A model generated the notes under the pieces. The model worked only from the letters and a program-made list of their open reading frames with translations. It was not told the origin of the DNA and did no database searches. 64,000 bases of DNA from Escherichia sp. ESNIH1. GTDB lineage: Bacteria > Pseudomonadota > Gammaproteobacteria > Enterobacterales > Enterobacteriaceae. Numbering within the stretch: the first letter of the stretch is position 1; every line of letters begins with the position of its first letter. A program made the translations under genes and the position numbers. This document shows positions 35,541 to 44,631 of the stretch, piece by piece. The stretch spans positions 62,001 to 126,000 of the forward strand of contig PQKR01000003.1 of assembly GCA_002918705.1 (NCBI GenBank), written 5' to 3'.

Positions 35541-36548
35541 ATGAATAAACGGAATAGCTTAGTGGCCTGGACGCTGGCGCTTTCAACGCTGGGTGGAATA
35601 AGTCAGTCGGCGTTTGCTGAGGGGAATATCAGCATTGCCCAGCAGTTTGGTATCGGCTATTTAATTCTGGACGTGGTACGCGACCAGCAGCTGATTGAAA
35701 AAGAGGGCAAAAAAGAGGGGCTGGATATTAACGTCGAGTGGCGCACCATCTCCGGCGCAACCGGAATGAACGAGGCGCTGCTCTCAGGCGCGCTGGACGT
35801 CGCCTCGGCGGGTCTGCCGCCGCTGCTGACTCTCTGGGATCGCACTAAAGGCAGGCAGAACGTGAAAGCCATCGCCTCGCTGGGATCGATGCCTAACTAT
35901 CTGCTCAGCAACAATCCGGCGGTGAAGAGCGTTAAGGATCTGACCGATAAAGACCGCATTGCGGTTCCGGCGGCTGGGGTGGGTTTCCAGTCGCGTACGT
36001 TGCAGATCGAAACCGCAAAACTGTATGGCAACGACGATTTCAAGCGCTTCGATAAAATCAGCGTTAGCCTGCCGCATCCGGACGCCAGCGCGGCCCTGAT
36101 TGCCGGTGGCTCAGAGATCACCACCCACTTCTCCAGCCCGCCGTTCCAGTACCAGGCCCTGGAGCACAGCAACGTGCACAAAATTCTCAGCTCCTACGAT
36201 GTGCTGGGCGGACAGGCGACCTTTAACGTGCTCTACACCACGCAGAAGTTCCACGACGAGAACCCGAAAACCTACAAAGCGTTCTACCGGGCGCTGAGCG
36301 AGGCGGCAAAGATTATCAACGCCGATAAAAATGCTGCTGCCGAGACCTACATTCGCGTAGAGAAGTCGCGCCTGCCGCTGCCGCTGGTGCAGAAGATCGT
36401 GAGCGATCCGGAAATCAGCTTTACCGTCTCCCCCGAGCGCACCGGCGTCTACGCCGAGAAGCTCTATGAGCTTGGCGTCCTGAAGAACAGGGCCAGCTCA
36501 TGGCAGGATTACTTTTTCAACGAAGCGTGGGAAAACCCAGGCAGCTAA
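35541..36548 (+). CDS. Substrate-binding protein of a taurine/sulfonate-type ABC importer
   Basis: A 335-residue periplasmic binding protein (SsuA/TauA/NrtA class). Signal peptide at about 1-26 (ends QSAFAEG). The mature start ISIAQQFGIGYLILDVVRDQQLIEKEGKKEGL, SGATGMNEALLSGALDVASAGLPPLL and LPHPDASAALIAGG are class features. It heads a three-gene operon. Possible ligands are alkanesulfonates, taurine, nitrate-like or other small organic ions; the sequence does not decide. Divergent from the Ldh gene. Confidence 0.88.
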   Translation: MNKRNSLVAWTLALSTLGGISQSAFAEGNISIAQQFGIGYLILDVVRDQQLIEKEGKKEGLDINVEWRTISGATGMNEALLSGALDVASAGLPPLLTLWDRTKGRQNVKAIASLGSMPNYLLSNNPAVKSVKDLTDKDRIAVPAAGVGFQSRTLQIETAKLYGNDDFKRFDKISVSLPHPDASAALIAGGSEITTHFSSPPFQYQALEHSNVHKILSSYDVLGGQATFNVLYTTQKFHDENPKTYKAFYRALSEAAKIINADKNAAAETYIRVEKSRLPLPLVQKIVSDPEISFTVSPERTGVYAEKLYELGVLKNRASSWQDYFFNEAWENPGS

Positions 36549-36569
36549 GCCGCAACACAGGAGGCCCAG

Positions 36570-37412
36570 ATGGCAACTCAGCACAGCGATGGACCACTAT
36601 TGCAGGTCAGCAACGTCGATATTGAATACCGGACCAGCGAGCGGCAGGTGCGCGCCACCCACGACGTCAGCTTTGATGTCTGGCCAGGGGACCGCTTTAT
36701 TCTGCTCGGGCCGTCGGGCTGCGGCAAATCGAGCCTGCTGAAGGCGGCCGGTGGCTTTATCTCCCCCAGCAGCGGGCAGATCTCGCTGGCGGGGACGGCG
36801 ATTAAGGAACCCGGGCCAGAGCGGATGATGGTGTTCCAGGAGTTCGATCAGCTGCCGCCGTGGAAAACGGTGCTGGAGAACGTGATGTTCCCCCTGCTGG
36901 CGAGCCGCAAGGCCAGCCGCGCCGAGGCGAAAGAGCGGGCGCTGCACTTCCTCAACAAGGTGGGGCTGGCGGAGTTCGCCGACGTGATGCCGCATATGCT
37001 CTCCGGAGGCATGAAGCAGCGGGTGGCCATTGCCCGGGCGCTGGCGATGAAGCCGCGCATCCTGCTGATGGATGAGCCGTTCGCCGCGCTGGATGCCCTC
37101 ACCCGCCGCACCATGCAGGATGAGCTACTGGCCCTGTGGGAGGAGGAGCGCTTCACCCTGCTGTTTGTTACCCACTCCATTGAGGAGGCGCTGGTGGTGG
37201 GCAGCCGCATCCTGGTGCTCTCTCCGCACCCTGGCCGCGTGCGGGCGGAGCTGAACTGCCACCAGTTCACCCTGAACGACTTTGGCAGCGAGGCGTTCCA
37301 GCACGCCGCCAGCCATATTCACGACCTGCTCTTCCCGGCTAACGGGAACATTACTTCACACTCAACCGGCAAGGAGCCCGCCTATGTCGCAGCCACCGTA
37401 CATCCGTCCTGA
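36570..37412 (+). CDS. ATPase of the taurine/sulfonate-type importer (TauB/SsuB-like)
   Basis: A 280-residue ATPase: Walker A GPSGCGKSS, Q-loop QEFDQLPPWKTVLENV (the W-K-T pattern of TauB/SsuB), signature LSGGMKQRVAIARALA, Walker B LLMDEPFAALD and switch His in FVTHSIEEA. Start has GGAGG upstream. Its end overlaps the permease gene by 29 bases. Confidence 0.93.
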   Translation: MATQHSDGPLLQVSNVDIEYRTSERQVRATHDVSFDVWPGDRFILLGPSGCGKSSLLKAAGGFISPSSGQISLAGTAIKEPGPERMMVFQEFDQLPPWKTVLENVMFPLLASRKASRAEAKERALHFLNKVGLAEFADVMPHMLSGGMKQRVAIARALAMKPRILLMDEPFAALDALTRRTMQDELLALWEEERFTLLFVTHSIEEALVVGSRILVLSPHPGRVRAELNCHQFTLNDFGSEAFQHAASHIHDLLFPANGNITSHSTGKEPAYVAATVHPS

Positions 37413-38250
37413 GTTTGAGCGCGAGCTGCCGCCGCTGCGCAATCTGTCGGTAGAGACGCCGCTCCCCATTGGTCAGCGTCTGTGGAACCAGGCCTGGCTG
37501 CGCAAGTCCCTGATCGTGCTGCTGGTGCTGGCGCTGTGGGAGATGGCTGCCCGCATTCAGCAGAACGATCTGATGCTGCCCGGCGTGCTGCAAACCCTGC
37601 GCGTCTTTAGCGAGGATATGCACAACGGCGAGCTGCCGGGGAAGATCGCTAACTCGCTTAGCATCCTGCTGAAGGGCTACCTGATCGGCAGCGTGCTGGC
37701 GCTGGTTGCCAGCGCCCTGGCGGTCACCACCCAGTTTGGCCGGGATCTGCTCAGCACCCTCACCTCCATGCTTAACCCGCTGCCAGCTATCGCCCTGCTG
37801 CCGCTGGCGCTGCTCTGGTTCGGGCTGGGCAACGCCAGCCTGATCTTCGTTATCGTGCACTCGGTTACCTGGCCCATCGCCCTCAACACCTGGTCGGGGT
37901 TCAGCAGCGTGCCGGAGACCCTGCGCATGGCGGGACGCAACTACGGCCTGAGCGGGCCGCGCTACGTCGCCACCATCCTGATCCCGGCCTCGCTGCCCGC
38001 TATTCTCTCCGGGCTGAAGATCGGCTGGGCCTTTGCCTGGCGGACGCTGATCGCCGCCGAGCTGGTGTTTGGTGCCTCCAGCGGCGAAGGCGGGCTGGGC
38101 TGGTATATCTTCCAGAACCGCAACGAGCTGTTTACCGATCGGGTCTTCGCCGGGCTGCTGATGGTGATCGCCATCGGTCTACTGGTGGAGGGGGTAGTCT
38201 TCGCCACCCTGGAGAAGGTCACCGTCAAGCGCTGGGGAATGCAGCGCTAG
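37384..38250 (+). CDS. Permease of the taurine/sulfonate-type importer (TauC/SsuC-like)
   Basis: A 288-residue inner-membrane permease with about six hydrophobic segments and the EAA-type loop ETLRMAGRNYGLSGPRYVATILIPASLPAIL. The long hydrophilic N-terminus (about 45 residues) is slightly larger than in TauC. Start at 37384 (MSQPPYIRPEF) is inside the ATPase gene; the longer frame from 37282 would overlap more and lacks a ribosome site. Last gene of the operon, convergent with hpxK. Confidence 0.92.
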   Translation: MSQPPYIRPEFERELPPLRNLSVETPLPIGQRLWNQAWLRKSLIVLLVLALWEMAARIQQNDLMLPGVLQTLRVFSEDMHNGELPGKIANSLSILLKGYLIGSVLALVASALAVTTQFGRDLLSTLTSMLNPLPAIALLPLALLWFGLGNASLIFVIVHSVTWPIALNTWSGFSSVPETLRMAGRNYGLSGPRYVATILIPASLPAILSGLKIGWAFAWRTLIAAELVFGASSGEGGLGWYIFQNRNELFTDRVFAGLLMVIAIGLLVEGVVFATLEKVTVKRWGMQR

Positions 38251-38270
38251 CGGGTTCAGCGCCGCTTTCG

Positions 38271-39512
38271 CTAAGCGCTCGCCAGGGCAGTCACCGCATA
38301 GCTAAACGCCGTAATGGCCTGCGCGACGTCATCAGCTTCCACCGACTCCGCCGGATGGTGGCTGATGCCACCCTTGCAGCGTACAAAGAGCATCCCCACC
38401 GGCCAGCGTTCAGCCATCGCGATGGCGTCATGCCCGGCTCCGCTGGGCAGCGACAGCGACGCACCCTGCGCCTGATGGACCGCATCGGTAAGCAAGCTCT
38501 GTAAACGTGGATCGCAAGGCGTAGCGGCGATGCGGTAGAACTCCTCGGCGCTGAACGTCAGCCCCCGGCGGGTGGCGATAGCCTGCGCCTGGGCCAGCAG
38601 CTCATTCAGCAAAGCATCCAGCGGCGCGTCCTGCGGCCCGCGAATATCCAGCGACAGCGCCACTTCGCCAGGTATAACGTTAACCGCCCCCGGCAGACAA
38701 CACAGTGTGCCTACCGTGGCAACCAGGTTGCCGCCCTGTTCGCGGGTGGTGCTTTCTACAGCCACCATCCACTCGGCAGCAGCGGCCAGGGCATCTTTAC
38801 GCTGAGCCATCGGCACGGTGCCGGCATGGCCCGCCTCGCCGGTAAAGCGACAGTTCAGGCGGCGCGCGCCGTTGATCGCCTCAACGACCCCCAGCGCCAG
38901 CCCCGCCTGCTCCAGGCAGGGTCCCTGCTCGATATGCAGCTCCAGATAGGCGGCGATCTCCTCCGTACGACGAGCCGCCTGCGCAACGCGGGCCGGATCC
39001 AGCCCGGCCAGCACCATCGCCTGCGCCACGCTGACGCCGCTGGCATCGGTCTGCATCAGCCACTGCGCCGGCCATCTCCCCGTCAGGCCACGGCTGCCGA
39101 GCAGGGTGATGCCAAACCGCGTCCCCTCCTCATCGCAAAAGCCCACGATCTCAATCGCCTTCGCCAGCCGCTGCCCCTGCTGGTGCAGGCTCTGCACCAC
39201 CTCAATGGCCGTCAGCACCCCCAGCATGCCGTCGTAGCGTCCGGCGTTGCGCACGGTATCCAGATGCGAGCCTAACAGAACTGCCGGAGCGCCCTCCTGC
39301 TCGCCCTCGTAGCGGCCGCAGACGTTGCCCACGCTATCCTGCCAGACGATCATTCCTGCCTCTGCCATCCACTGCGCCACCCGCTGGTTAGCCTGCAAAT
39401 GCTGCGGGGAGAGGTAGACCCGGGTCAGGGCGTCCGGCGTTTCGCTGATGGCGGCCAGCTCATCCGCACGGGCCATCACCCGCTCCGCCTGCTGGCGTGC
39501 TGGCTGGCTCAT
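38271..39512 (-). CDS. hpxK: Allantoate amidohydrolase HpxK
   Basis: Metal-dependent M20-family amidohydrolase that splits allantoate to ureidoglycine, CO2 and ammonia; last gene of hpxFGHIJK. The 413 residues carry GSHLDTVRNAGRYDGMLG (zinc His/Asp), VGFCDEEGTRF (bridging Glu), LELHIEQGP and C-terminal SGAGHDAIAMA. Its ATG overlaps the hpxJ stop (ATGA at 39509-39512), so the upstream in-frame Met at 39542 is rejected. N-carbamoyl amino acid hydrolases are similar; the hpx context decides. Confidence 0.92.
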   Translation of the reverse strand: MSQPARQQAERVMARADELAAISETPDALTRVYLSPQHLQANQRVAQWMAEAGMIVWQDSVGNVCGRYEGEQEGAPAVLLGSHLDTVRNAGRYDGMLGVLTAIEVVQSLHQQGQRLAKAIEIVGFCDEEGTRFGITLLGSRGLTGRWPAQWLMQTDASGVSVAQAMVLAGLDPARVAQAARRTEEIAAYLELHIEQGPCLEQAGLALGVVEAINGARRLNCRFTGEAGHAGTVPMAQRKDALAAAAEWMVAVESTTREQGGNLVATVGTLCCLPGAVNVIPGEVALSLDIRGPQDAPLDALLNELLAQAQAIATRRGLTFSAEEFYRIAATPCDPRLQSLLTDAVHQAQGASLSLPSGAGHDAIAMAERWPVGMLFVRCKGGISHHPAESVEADDVAQAITAFSYAVTALASA

Positions 39513-40750
39513 AGCGGACGCTCGCTGTGATAGCGATCCCACGCGGCCTGCATCGCCGCGCCCTGGACGGTGGGGAATTTAAGATAGTTCAGCACCGACT
39601 CCAACGCGCTCAGGGTAGTCATCACGCAATCTTTGCGGGCGTTATAGCCCATCGTGCCGATGCGCCACACCTTGCCGTGCAGCGGGCCAAAGGAGGTGCC
39701 GATCTCAATGCCGAAATCCTCCAGCATCAGCTTGCGCACCAGGTCGCCGTTGATCCCCTGCGGGATCACCACGCCCAGCACGTTGTTCATCTTGTGCTTC
39801 AGGTCACCGAAGGTCTCCAGCCCCATCGCCTGGATGCCCGCCAGCAGCGCCTCGCCGTGTAGCTTATGGCGGGCGATGCCGTTATCCAGCCCCTCCTGGA
39901 GGATCAGCCGCGCGCACTCCCGGGCGGCAAACAGCGCCGAGGTGGCTTCGGTATGGTGGTTCAGGCGCTCCGGTCCCCAGTAGTCCATGACCATGCCGAG
40001 GTCGAAGTAGTTGGAGTAGATCATCTCATCTTCACCGTCGCGATGGTCAGCCGTGCGGATCCCCTCCTCAATGCATTTGCGGCGACGGATGACCTCCTCC
40101 ATGCGCGGACTGAGGGTGATAGGCGAGGTCCCGGACGGGCCGCCGAGGCACTTCTGCATCCCCGCCGAGACCGCGTCCAGCCCCCAGGCATCGCACTCCA
40201 GGGCGTTGCCCCCCAGCGAGGCGGTGGCGTCAGTGTAGAACAGCACGTCGTGGCGGCGGCAGATATCCCCCAGCTCGGCAAGCGGCTGGAGCATGGTGGT
40301 GGAGGTATCGCCCTGCACCGTCAGCAGCAGGTGCGGGCGCACCCGCTTGATGGCGTCCTCGATCTGGTCGGGGGTAAAGACCTCGCCCCACGGCACCTCG
40401 ATGGTATGCACCTCTGCCCGGCAGCGGCGGGCGATTTCACACAGCAGGTGACCAAAGCGGCCAAATACCGGCACCAGCACTTTATCACCGGGACGGATCG
40501 CCGACACCAGGATAGCCTCAATTCCCGCCCGCGAGGTGCCGTCCACCAGCATCGTCCAGCGGTTTTCGGTGCGGAACACGCCGCGATAGAGGGTCATCAC
40601 CTCATTCATATAGTGGGTCATGGCCGGATCGTACTGACCGATAAGCTGGCTCGACATGGCGCGCAACACGCGCGGATCGGCGTTGATGGGCCCCGGCCCC
40701 ATCAGCAGGCGCTGGGGTGGGTTGATTTGCGAAAATTGCGCGATATCCAT
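39509..40750 (-). CDS. hpxJ: Ureidoglycine-glyoxylate aminotransferase HpxJ
   Basis: PLP class V aminotransferase, 413 residues, that moves the amino group of ureidoglycine to glyoxylate, leaving oxalurate and glycine. Visible: LLMGPGPINADPRVLRAM start, DGTSRAGIEA, YTDATASLGG (PLP Asp) and SAGMQKCLGGPSG with the PLP lysine. It belongs to hpxFGHIJK, 13 bases after the ATPase gene. Confidence 0.92.
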   Translation of the reverse strand: MDIAQFSQINPPQRLLMGPGPINADPRVLRAMSSQLIGQYDPAMTHYMNEVMTLYRGVFRTENRWTMLVDGTSRAGIEAILVSAIRPGDKVLVPVFGRFGHLLCEIARRCRAEVHTIEVPWGEVFTPDQIEDAIKRVRPHLLLTVQGDTSTTMLQPLAELGDICRRHDVLFYTDATASLGGNALECDAWGLDAVSAGMQKCLGGPSGTSPITLSPRMEEVIRRRKCIEEGIRTADHRDGEDEMIYSNYFDLGMVMDYWGPERLNHHTEATSALFAARECARLILQEGLDNGIARHKLHGEALLAGIQAMGLETFGDLKHKMNNVLGVVIPQGINGDLVRKLMLEDFGIEIGTSFGPLHGKVWRIGTMGYNARKDCVMTTLSALESVLNYLKFPTVQGAAMQAAWDRYHSERPL

Positions 40751-40763
40751 TTTTGAGTCCTTA

Positions 40764-41501
40764 TTAGTTGAGGCCGCGTACGGAGGAGATAAACTGTTTC
40801 AGTTCAGTCGTCTGCGGATTGGCGAACAGCGCTTTACTGTCGCCCTGCTCCCACACTCTCCCCTGGTGCATAAACACCACGCGGTCGCCCACTTCGCGGG
40901 CAAAATTCATTTCATGCGTCACCAGAATCAGCGTCATCCCCTCTGCCGCCAGCTGCTCCAGCACCTTGAGCACCTCGCCTACCAGCTCCGGATCGAGCGC
41001 CGAGGTGATCTCGTCGCAGAGTAATACTTTGGGTGACATCGCCAGCGCACGGGCAATCGCCACGCGCTGCTGCTGGCCGCCGGAGAGGCTGGAGGGGTAG
41101 TAGTCCAGCCGATCGCCCAGCCCCACCTTTTCCAGCATCTTTTGCGCCAGCTCGCGGCACTCGGCGGCGCTCTTTTTCAGCACCCGGCGCGGGGCCAGCA
41201 TGACGTTCTCCAGCGCCGTCATGTGCGGGAACAGGTTGAAGTTCTGGAACACCATGCCGATGGAGCGGCTGATCTCCCGCGCCTGCGAATCCCGGTCGGT
41301 GATGGTCATGCCGCCCAGCTTGATGCTCCCCTCCTGATAACCCTCCAGGCCGTTGATGCAGCGCAGCAGCGTGCTTTTACCCGATCCGCTGCGGCCGATA
41401 ATAGAGATCACCTCGCCCATATCGATATCCAGATCGACGCCCTTGAGCACGTGGTTATCACCGTAGTACTTCTGCATCTGATTAATGGTGATGAGAGGCA
41501 T
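40764..41501 (-). CDS. hpxI: Allantoate ABC importer ATPase HpxI
   Basis: A 245-residue polar-amino-acid-type ATPase (HisP/GlnQ class): Walker A GRSGSGKST, QNFNLFPHMTALENV, LSGGQQQRVAIARAL, VLLCDEITSALDPEL and VTHEMNFAREV. Start at 41501 (MPLITINQMQKYYG) lies within the permease gene end. Role in allantoate or related uptake follows from operon membership. Confidence 0.92.
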   Translation of the reverse strand: MPLITINQMQKYYGDNHVLKGVDLDIDMGEVISIIGRSGSGKSTLLRCINGLEGYQEGSIKLGGMTITDRDSQAREISRSIGMVFQNFNLFPHMTALENVMLAPRRVLKKSAAECRELAQKMLEKVGLGDRLDYYPSSLSGGQQQRVAIARALAMSPKVLLCDEITSALDPELVGEVLKVLEQLAAEGMTLILVTHEMNFAREVGDRVVFMHQGRVWEQGDSKALFANPQTTELKQFISSVRGLN

Positions 41502-42141
41502 TGAATTTATTCTCCAGATAGCGGCTGTAGCGGGACAGCGGGTAGCACAGAATGAAGTAGCCCAGCGCCACCAGCGCAAAAACTTTAAATGGCTGATAGG
41601 TGACGTTGGTCAGCATCGTCCCGGCCTTGGTCAGATCGACGAAGCCGATGATCGACGCCAGCGCCGTGCCTTTGATCACCTGCACGGCAAAGCCCACCGT
41701 TGGCGCAATGGCAATGCGTAGCGCCTGTGGGGCGACCACCCGCCAGAGGGTCTGGCCAAAGCTCAGCCCCAGGCAGCGCGACGCCTCCCACTGCCCTTTC
41801 GGCAGGGCACGAATGCTGCCAAACCAGATATCGAGTAAAAAGGCGCTGGTATAGAGGGTCAGCGCCAGCGAGGCCGCCGTCCAGGGTGAGACGTCGATAC
41901 CCAACATCGCCAAGCCGAAGAAGGCCAGAAAGAGCTGCATCAGCAGCGGCGTCCCCTGGAACAGCTCGATATAGCCGCGGATCAGGCGCTGCACCTGCCG
42001 CCCGCCGGTCAGGCGCAGCAGCAGGAGCGGCAGCGTCACTAGCGCGCCGCCGCTGAAAGCCACCAGCGAGAGCAGTACCGTCCAGCGCCCGGCCAGCAGG
42101 AGGTTGCGAATAATGTCCCAGTCGGTAAAGGTGTTCATCAT
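41482..42141 (-). CDS. hpxH: Allantoate ABC importer permease HpxH
   Basis: A 219-residue HisM/GlnP-type permease with the EAA loop WEASRCLGLSFGQTLWRVVAPQALRIA and FQGTPLLMQLFLAFFGL. The ATG at 42141 overlaps the stop of hpxG (ATGA); a second Met follows directly. The long in-frame extension upstream is inside hpxG and is rejected. Last residues NASHHH overlap the ATPase gene by 20 bases. Confidence 0.9.
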   Translation of the reverse strand: MMNTFTDWDIIRNLLLAGRWTVLLSLVAFSGGALVTLPLLLLRLTGGRQVQRLIRGYIELFQGTPLLMQLFLAFFGLAMLGIDVSPWTAASLALTLYTSAFLLDIWFGSIRALPKGQWEASRCLGLSFGQTLWRVVAPQALRIAIAPTVGFAVQVIKGTALASIIGFVDLTKAGTMLTNVTYQPFKVFALVALGYFILCYPLSRYSRYLENKFNASHHH

Positions 42142-42803
42142 GCCTGCACTCCCAGCCATCTCCGCCCCGCCGCCAGCAGCAGCTGACGCATGGCGATCGA
42201 CAGTATTAAGTAGATCCCAGCCGTCACCAGATAGACCTCGAAGCTGAGAAAGGTCCGGGACTGGATCAGGTTGGCGGCAAAGGTCAGCTCCTCGTAAGAG
42301 ACCTGCGATACCACCGACGATCCCAGCATGACGATGATGCACTGACTGACCAGCGCCGGGTAGATACGCTGGAGCGCGGGCGGCAACACGATGCGGGTAA
42401 AGGTCTGGGTGCGGGTCAGGCCCAGCACTCGCCCGGCCTCCCACTGCCCCTTCGGCGTAACCTGGATCCCGGCGCGTACGATCTCAGTGCTGTAGGCCCC
42501 CAGATTCACGATCATCGCCAGCAGCGCGGCCTCCCCCGCCGTCATTTTGAGGCCCATGTTGGGCAGGCCAAAGACAATAAAGAACAGCTGTACGACAAAG
42601 GGCGTGTTGCGGATCAGCTCCACGTACGCGCCCCAGATGCGGCTGAACCACGACGGGCGTCCGCTGCGAATAGCGGCCCCGAGAATGCCCAGCGCCAGGC
42701 CGCCCGCCGTCGCCATCACCGTGAGCTGCACGGTGATCCACACTCCCGCCAGCAGCTCCGGCCAGTGCGGCCAGAGCTCAGAAAAGTGAAGTTGTTCAGT
42801 CAT
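42138..42803 (-). CDS. hpxG: Allantoate ABC importer permease HpxG
   Basis: A 221-residue HisQ/GlnP-type permease: ELIRNTPFVVQLFFIVFGLPNMG, and the loop WEAGRVLGLTRTQTFTRIVLPPALQRI. It forms the membrane channel with HpxH. It starts 10 bases after hpxF. Confidence 0.91.
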   Translation of the reverse strand: MTEQLHFSELWPHWPELLAGVWITVQLTVMATAGGLALGILGAAIRSGRPSWFSRIWGAYVELIRNTPFVVQLFFIVFGLPNMGLKMTAGEAALLAMIVNLGAYSTEIVRAGIQVTPKGQWEAGRVLGLTRTQTFTRIVLPPALQRIYPALVSQCIIVMLGSSVVSQVSYEELTFAANLIQSRTFLSFEVYLVTAGIYLILSIAMRQLLLAAGRRWLGVQA

Positions 42804-42812
42804 TCACAGGCC

Positions 42813-43598
42813 TTACACGCCGAGGCTCGCCGGCAGCGGAGCTTTCATCCACTGCTCAGAGAGTTTGTTCAGGGTGCCATCCTTCACGCCCTGCTCGATC
42901 AGCGTATCCACCTTCGCCTTCAGCGCTGGCTCGTTCTTCTTCAGGCCGATAAAGCACGGTGAATCTTTCAACATAAAGCTCGGCACTGGCGCTTTGTCGG
43001 CGTTCTGCCGGGAGATGGCCGCCACGACGAGGTTGCCGGTAGCAACGTACTGCACCTGACCCGACAGATAGGCCGACAGGGTGGTGTTGTTATCCTCATA
43101 ACGCTTCACCTGCGCCTCTTTCGGCGCAATGCCGGTCAGCACCATGTCCTCCACCGCGCCACGGGTGACGCCGATGGTTTTACCGCTCAGCCCCGCTGCG
43201 TCCTTCAGCTCTGCCCCCTTCGGACCAAAGACGCCCAGGAAGAACGGTGCGTAGGCGCGGCTAAAATCAATCACCTTCTCACGCTCGGCATTTTTACCGA
43301 GGCTGGAGATGACCAGGTCCACCTTGTCCGTTTGCAGATAGGGTACCCGGTTGGCGCTGGTCACCGGGACCAGCTGCAGCTTGAGCTTCATCTCTTTGGC
43401 AAGGTAGCGCGCCATATCGATGTCGTAACCCTGCGGCTGGAGATCGGTCCCTACCGAGCCAAAGGGGGGGAAGTCCTGCGGGACGGCGACCCGGAGCGTG
43501 CCGCGTTTCTCAATATCCTGCAGCTGGTCGGCCTTCGCTGCCGACAGGTGAGTTAACAGAACAGCGGCCCCGGCCAGTGCGATCAAGATTTTTTTCAT
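42813..43598 (-). CDS. hpxF: Periplasmic binding protein HpxF
   Basis: A 261-residue polar-amino-acid-type binding protein. Signal peptide at about 1-23 (ends SAAKADQL). Mature features: GTLRVAVPQDFPPFGSVGTDLQPQGYDIDMARYLAKEM, the class ligand fold, and GVTRGAVEDMVL. First gene of hpxFGHIJK; a sigma-54 promoter starts 53 bases upstream and two NtrC-like sites lie about 145-175 bases upstream. Confidence 0.9.
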   Translation of the reverse strand: MKKILIALAGAAVLLTHLSAAKADQLQDIEKRGTLRVAVPQDFPPFGSVGTDLQPQGYDIDMARYLAKEMKLKLQLVPVTSANRVPYLQTDKVDLVISSLGKNAEREKVIDFSRAYAPFFLGVFGPKGAELKDAAGLSGKTIGVTRGAVEDMVLTGIAPKEAQVKRYEDNNTTLSAYLSGQVQYVATGNLVVAAISRQNADKAPVPSFMLKDSPCFIGLKKNEPALKAKVDTLIEQGVKDGTLNKLSEQWMKAPLPASLGV

Positions 43599-43621
43599 GG
43601 TGTTTACCCGTTACGTTAGCA

Positions 43622-43632
43622 TGAAACAAAAG
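43622..43632 (-). promoter_or_regulatory. Candidate HpxU operator, before hpxF
   Basis: Reverse strand CTTTTGTTTCA, 24 bases before the hpxF start and downstream of the sigma-54 promoter, a place suited to repression. Identical to the 11-mer at 44632-44642. Confidence 0.5.
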
Positions 43633-43650
43633 ATTCTATAAATAGACTTT

Positions 43651-43667
43651 TGCAACTAATGTGCCAG
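43651..43667 (-). promoter_or_regulatory. Sigma-54 promoter of hpxFGHIJK
   Basis: On the reverse strand CTGGCACATTAGTTGCA has GG-N10-GC and matches the sigma-54 consensus TGGCACG-N4-TTGCA in all but one of the specified bases. It begins 53 bases before the hpxF ATG. Confidence 0.88.
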
Positions 43668-43741
43668 GTACGGATAAACGGTAAATCAGCGTTAACCGCC
43701 TAAATAGCCCTCAGAAATGAGAATATAAGCTGCGCTTTTCT

Positions 43742-43774
43742 GCACCAAAATAGTGCCAAACACCAGCGTGGTGC
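43742..43774. promoter_or_regulatory. Tandem NtrC enhancer sites upstream of hpxF
   Basis: GCACCAAAATAGTGC (43742-43756) and ACACCAGCGTGGTGC (43760-43774) each match GCACC-N5-GGTGC in nine of ten positions, 18 bases apart, about 100-135 bases upstream of the expected hpxF transcript start. This is the normal place for NtrC enhancers. Confidence 0.75.
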
Positions 43775-43778
43775 CCCA

Positions 43779-44618
43779 TTATCGCTGCTCCAGCTCGTCC
43801 AGCTGCTGATAGAGGGTGGCGATGTGATGAATGCGCGGCCGTCCCTTATCGAGAATTTCATGCAAAAAGGCATTAGCCAGCAGGTTGATCAGGCTATTTA
43901 CCGCTGCATAGCTATCGTAGGCGGAGACGCTATCCAGCGGAGTGCAGAGCTGCCAGCGCGCCAGCGGCAGCAGGCCATGCGCCTGCGGCTCGCACATAAG
44001 CACCACCGGAACGCCGTCGGCCTGCAGCTGCTGGAGCAGCGGACGGATAATCCGCGGTCGGCGGCGAAACGCCATTGCAATGACCAGATCGTCGGCGGTG
44101 AGATCCACCAGCTCTTCGCTCAGGCTCTGCCCCGGCTGCGGCAGCACCAGGACCTGGCCACGCGCCTGCAACAGCTGCTGGCGCAGGTGCAGCGCCGCCG
44201 GGTACGCGTTACGCATGCCGATAATCACAATCCGCCGGGCGGTCATCATGGCGGTGATCACCTCGGCAAACTGCTGTGGGTCAAGGGCATTGACCCACTG
44301 CGTCAGGTTCGCCATCTCCTGCTTATAGTGGCGGGCCAGCAGCGTGTTGCCCTGCACCGCATCGCGCTGATCGGTGAGCGGCATGCCGCTCTGGCGCAGG
44401 GTACGCAGCTCGTCACGCATATCCTTATACTTTTCGTAGCCCAGGCGCTTAAACAGGCGGCTCACCGTCGCCTTCGATACCCCGCTAAGCTGCGCCAGCT
44501 CGGCGCTGTTGTAGCCGATCAGATCGTCAAAGTGATCGAAAATAAAGTTTGCCACCCGCTGCTCCTGGGGCGATAGCGACGCATATTGCCCTTTCAGGCG
44601 TTCATCAAGCTGTTCCAT
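43779..44618 (-). CDS. hpxU: RpiR/MurR-family regulator HpxU
   Basis: A 279-residue regulator: N-terminal RpiR HTH (LSPQEQRVANFIFDHFDDLIGYNSAELAQLSGVSKATVSRLFKRLGY, about 15-62) and a C-terminal SIS sugar-phosphate/effector domain (RRIVIIGMRNAYPAAL, VIAMAFRRRPRIIRPLL). In Klebsiella pneumoniae HpxU is the RpiR-type repressor of the allantoate genes. It lies between hpxF and the divergent hpxW; a shared 11-mer (43622-43632 and 44632-44642) is a candidate operator. Confidence 0.9.
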   Translation of the reverse strand: MEQLDERLKGQYASLSPQEQRVANFIFDHFDDLIGYNSAELAQLSGVSKATVSRLFKRLGYEKYKDMRDELRTLRQSGMPLTDQRDAVQGNTLLARHYKQEMANLTQWVNALDPQQFAEVITAMMTARRIVIIGMRNAYPAALHLRQQLLQARGQVLVLPQPGQSLSEELVDLTADDLVIAMAFRRRPRIIRPLLQQLQADGVPVVLMCEPQAHGLLPLARWQLCTPLDSVSAYDSYAAVNSLINLLANAFLHEILDKGRPRIHHIATLYQQLDELEQR

Positions 44619-44631
44619 AGGGCCTCTGTAA

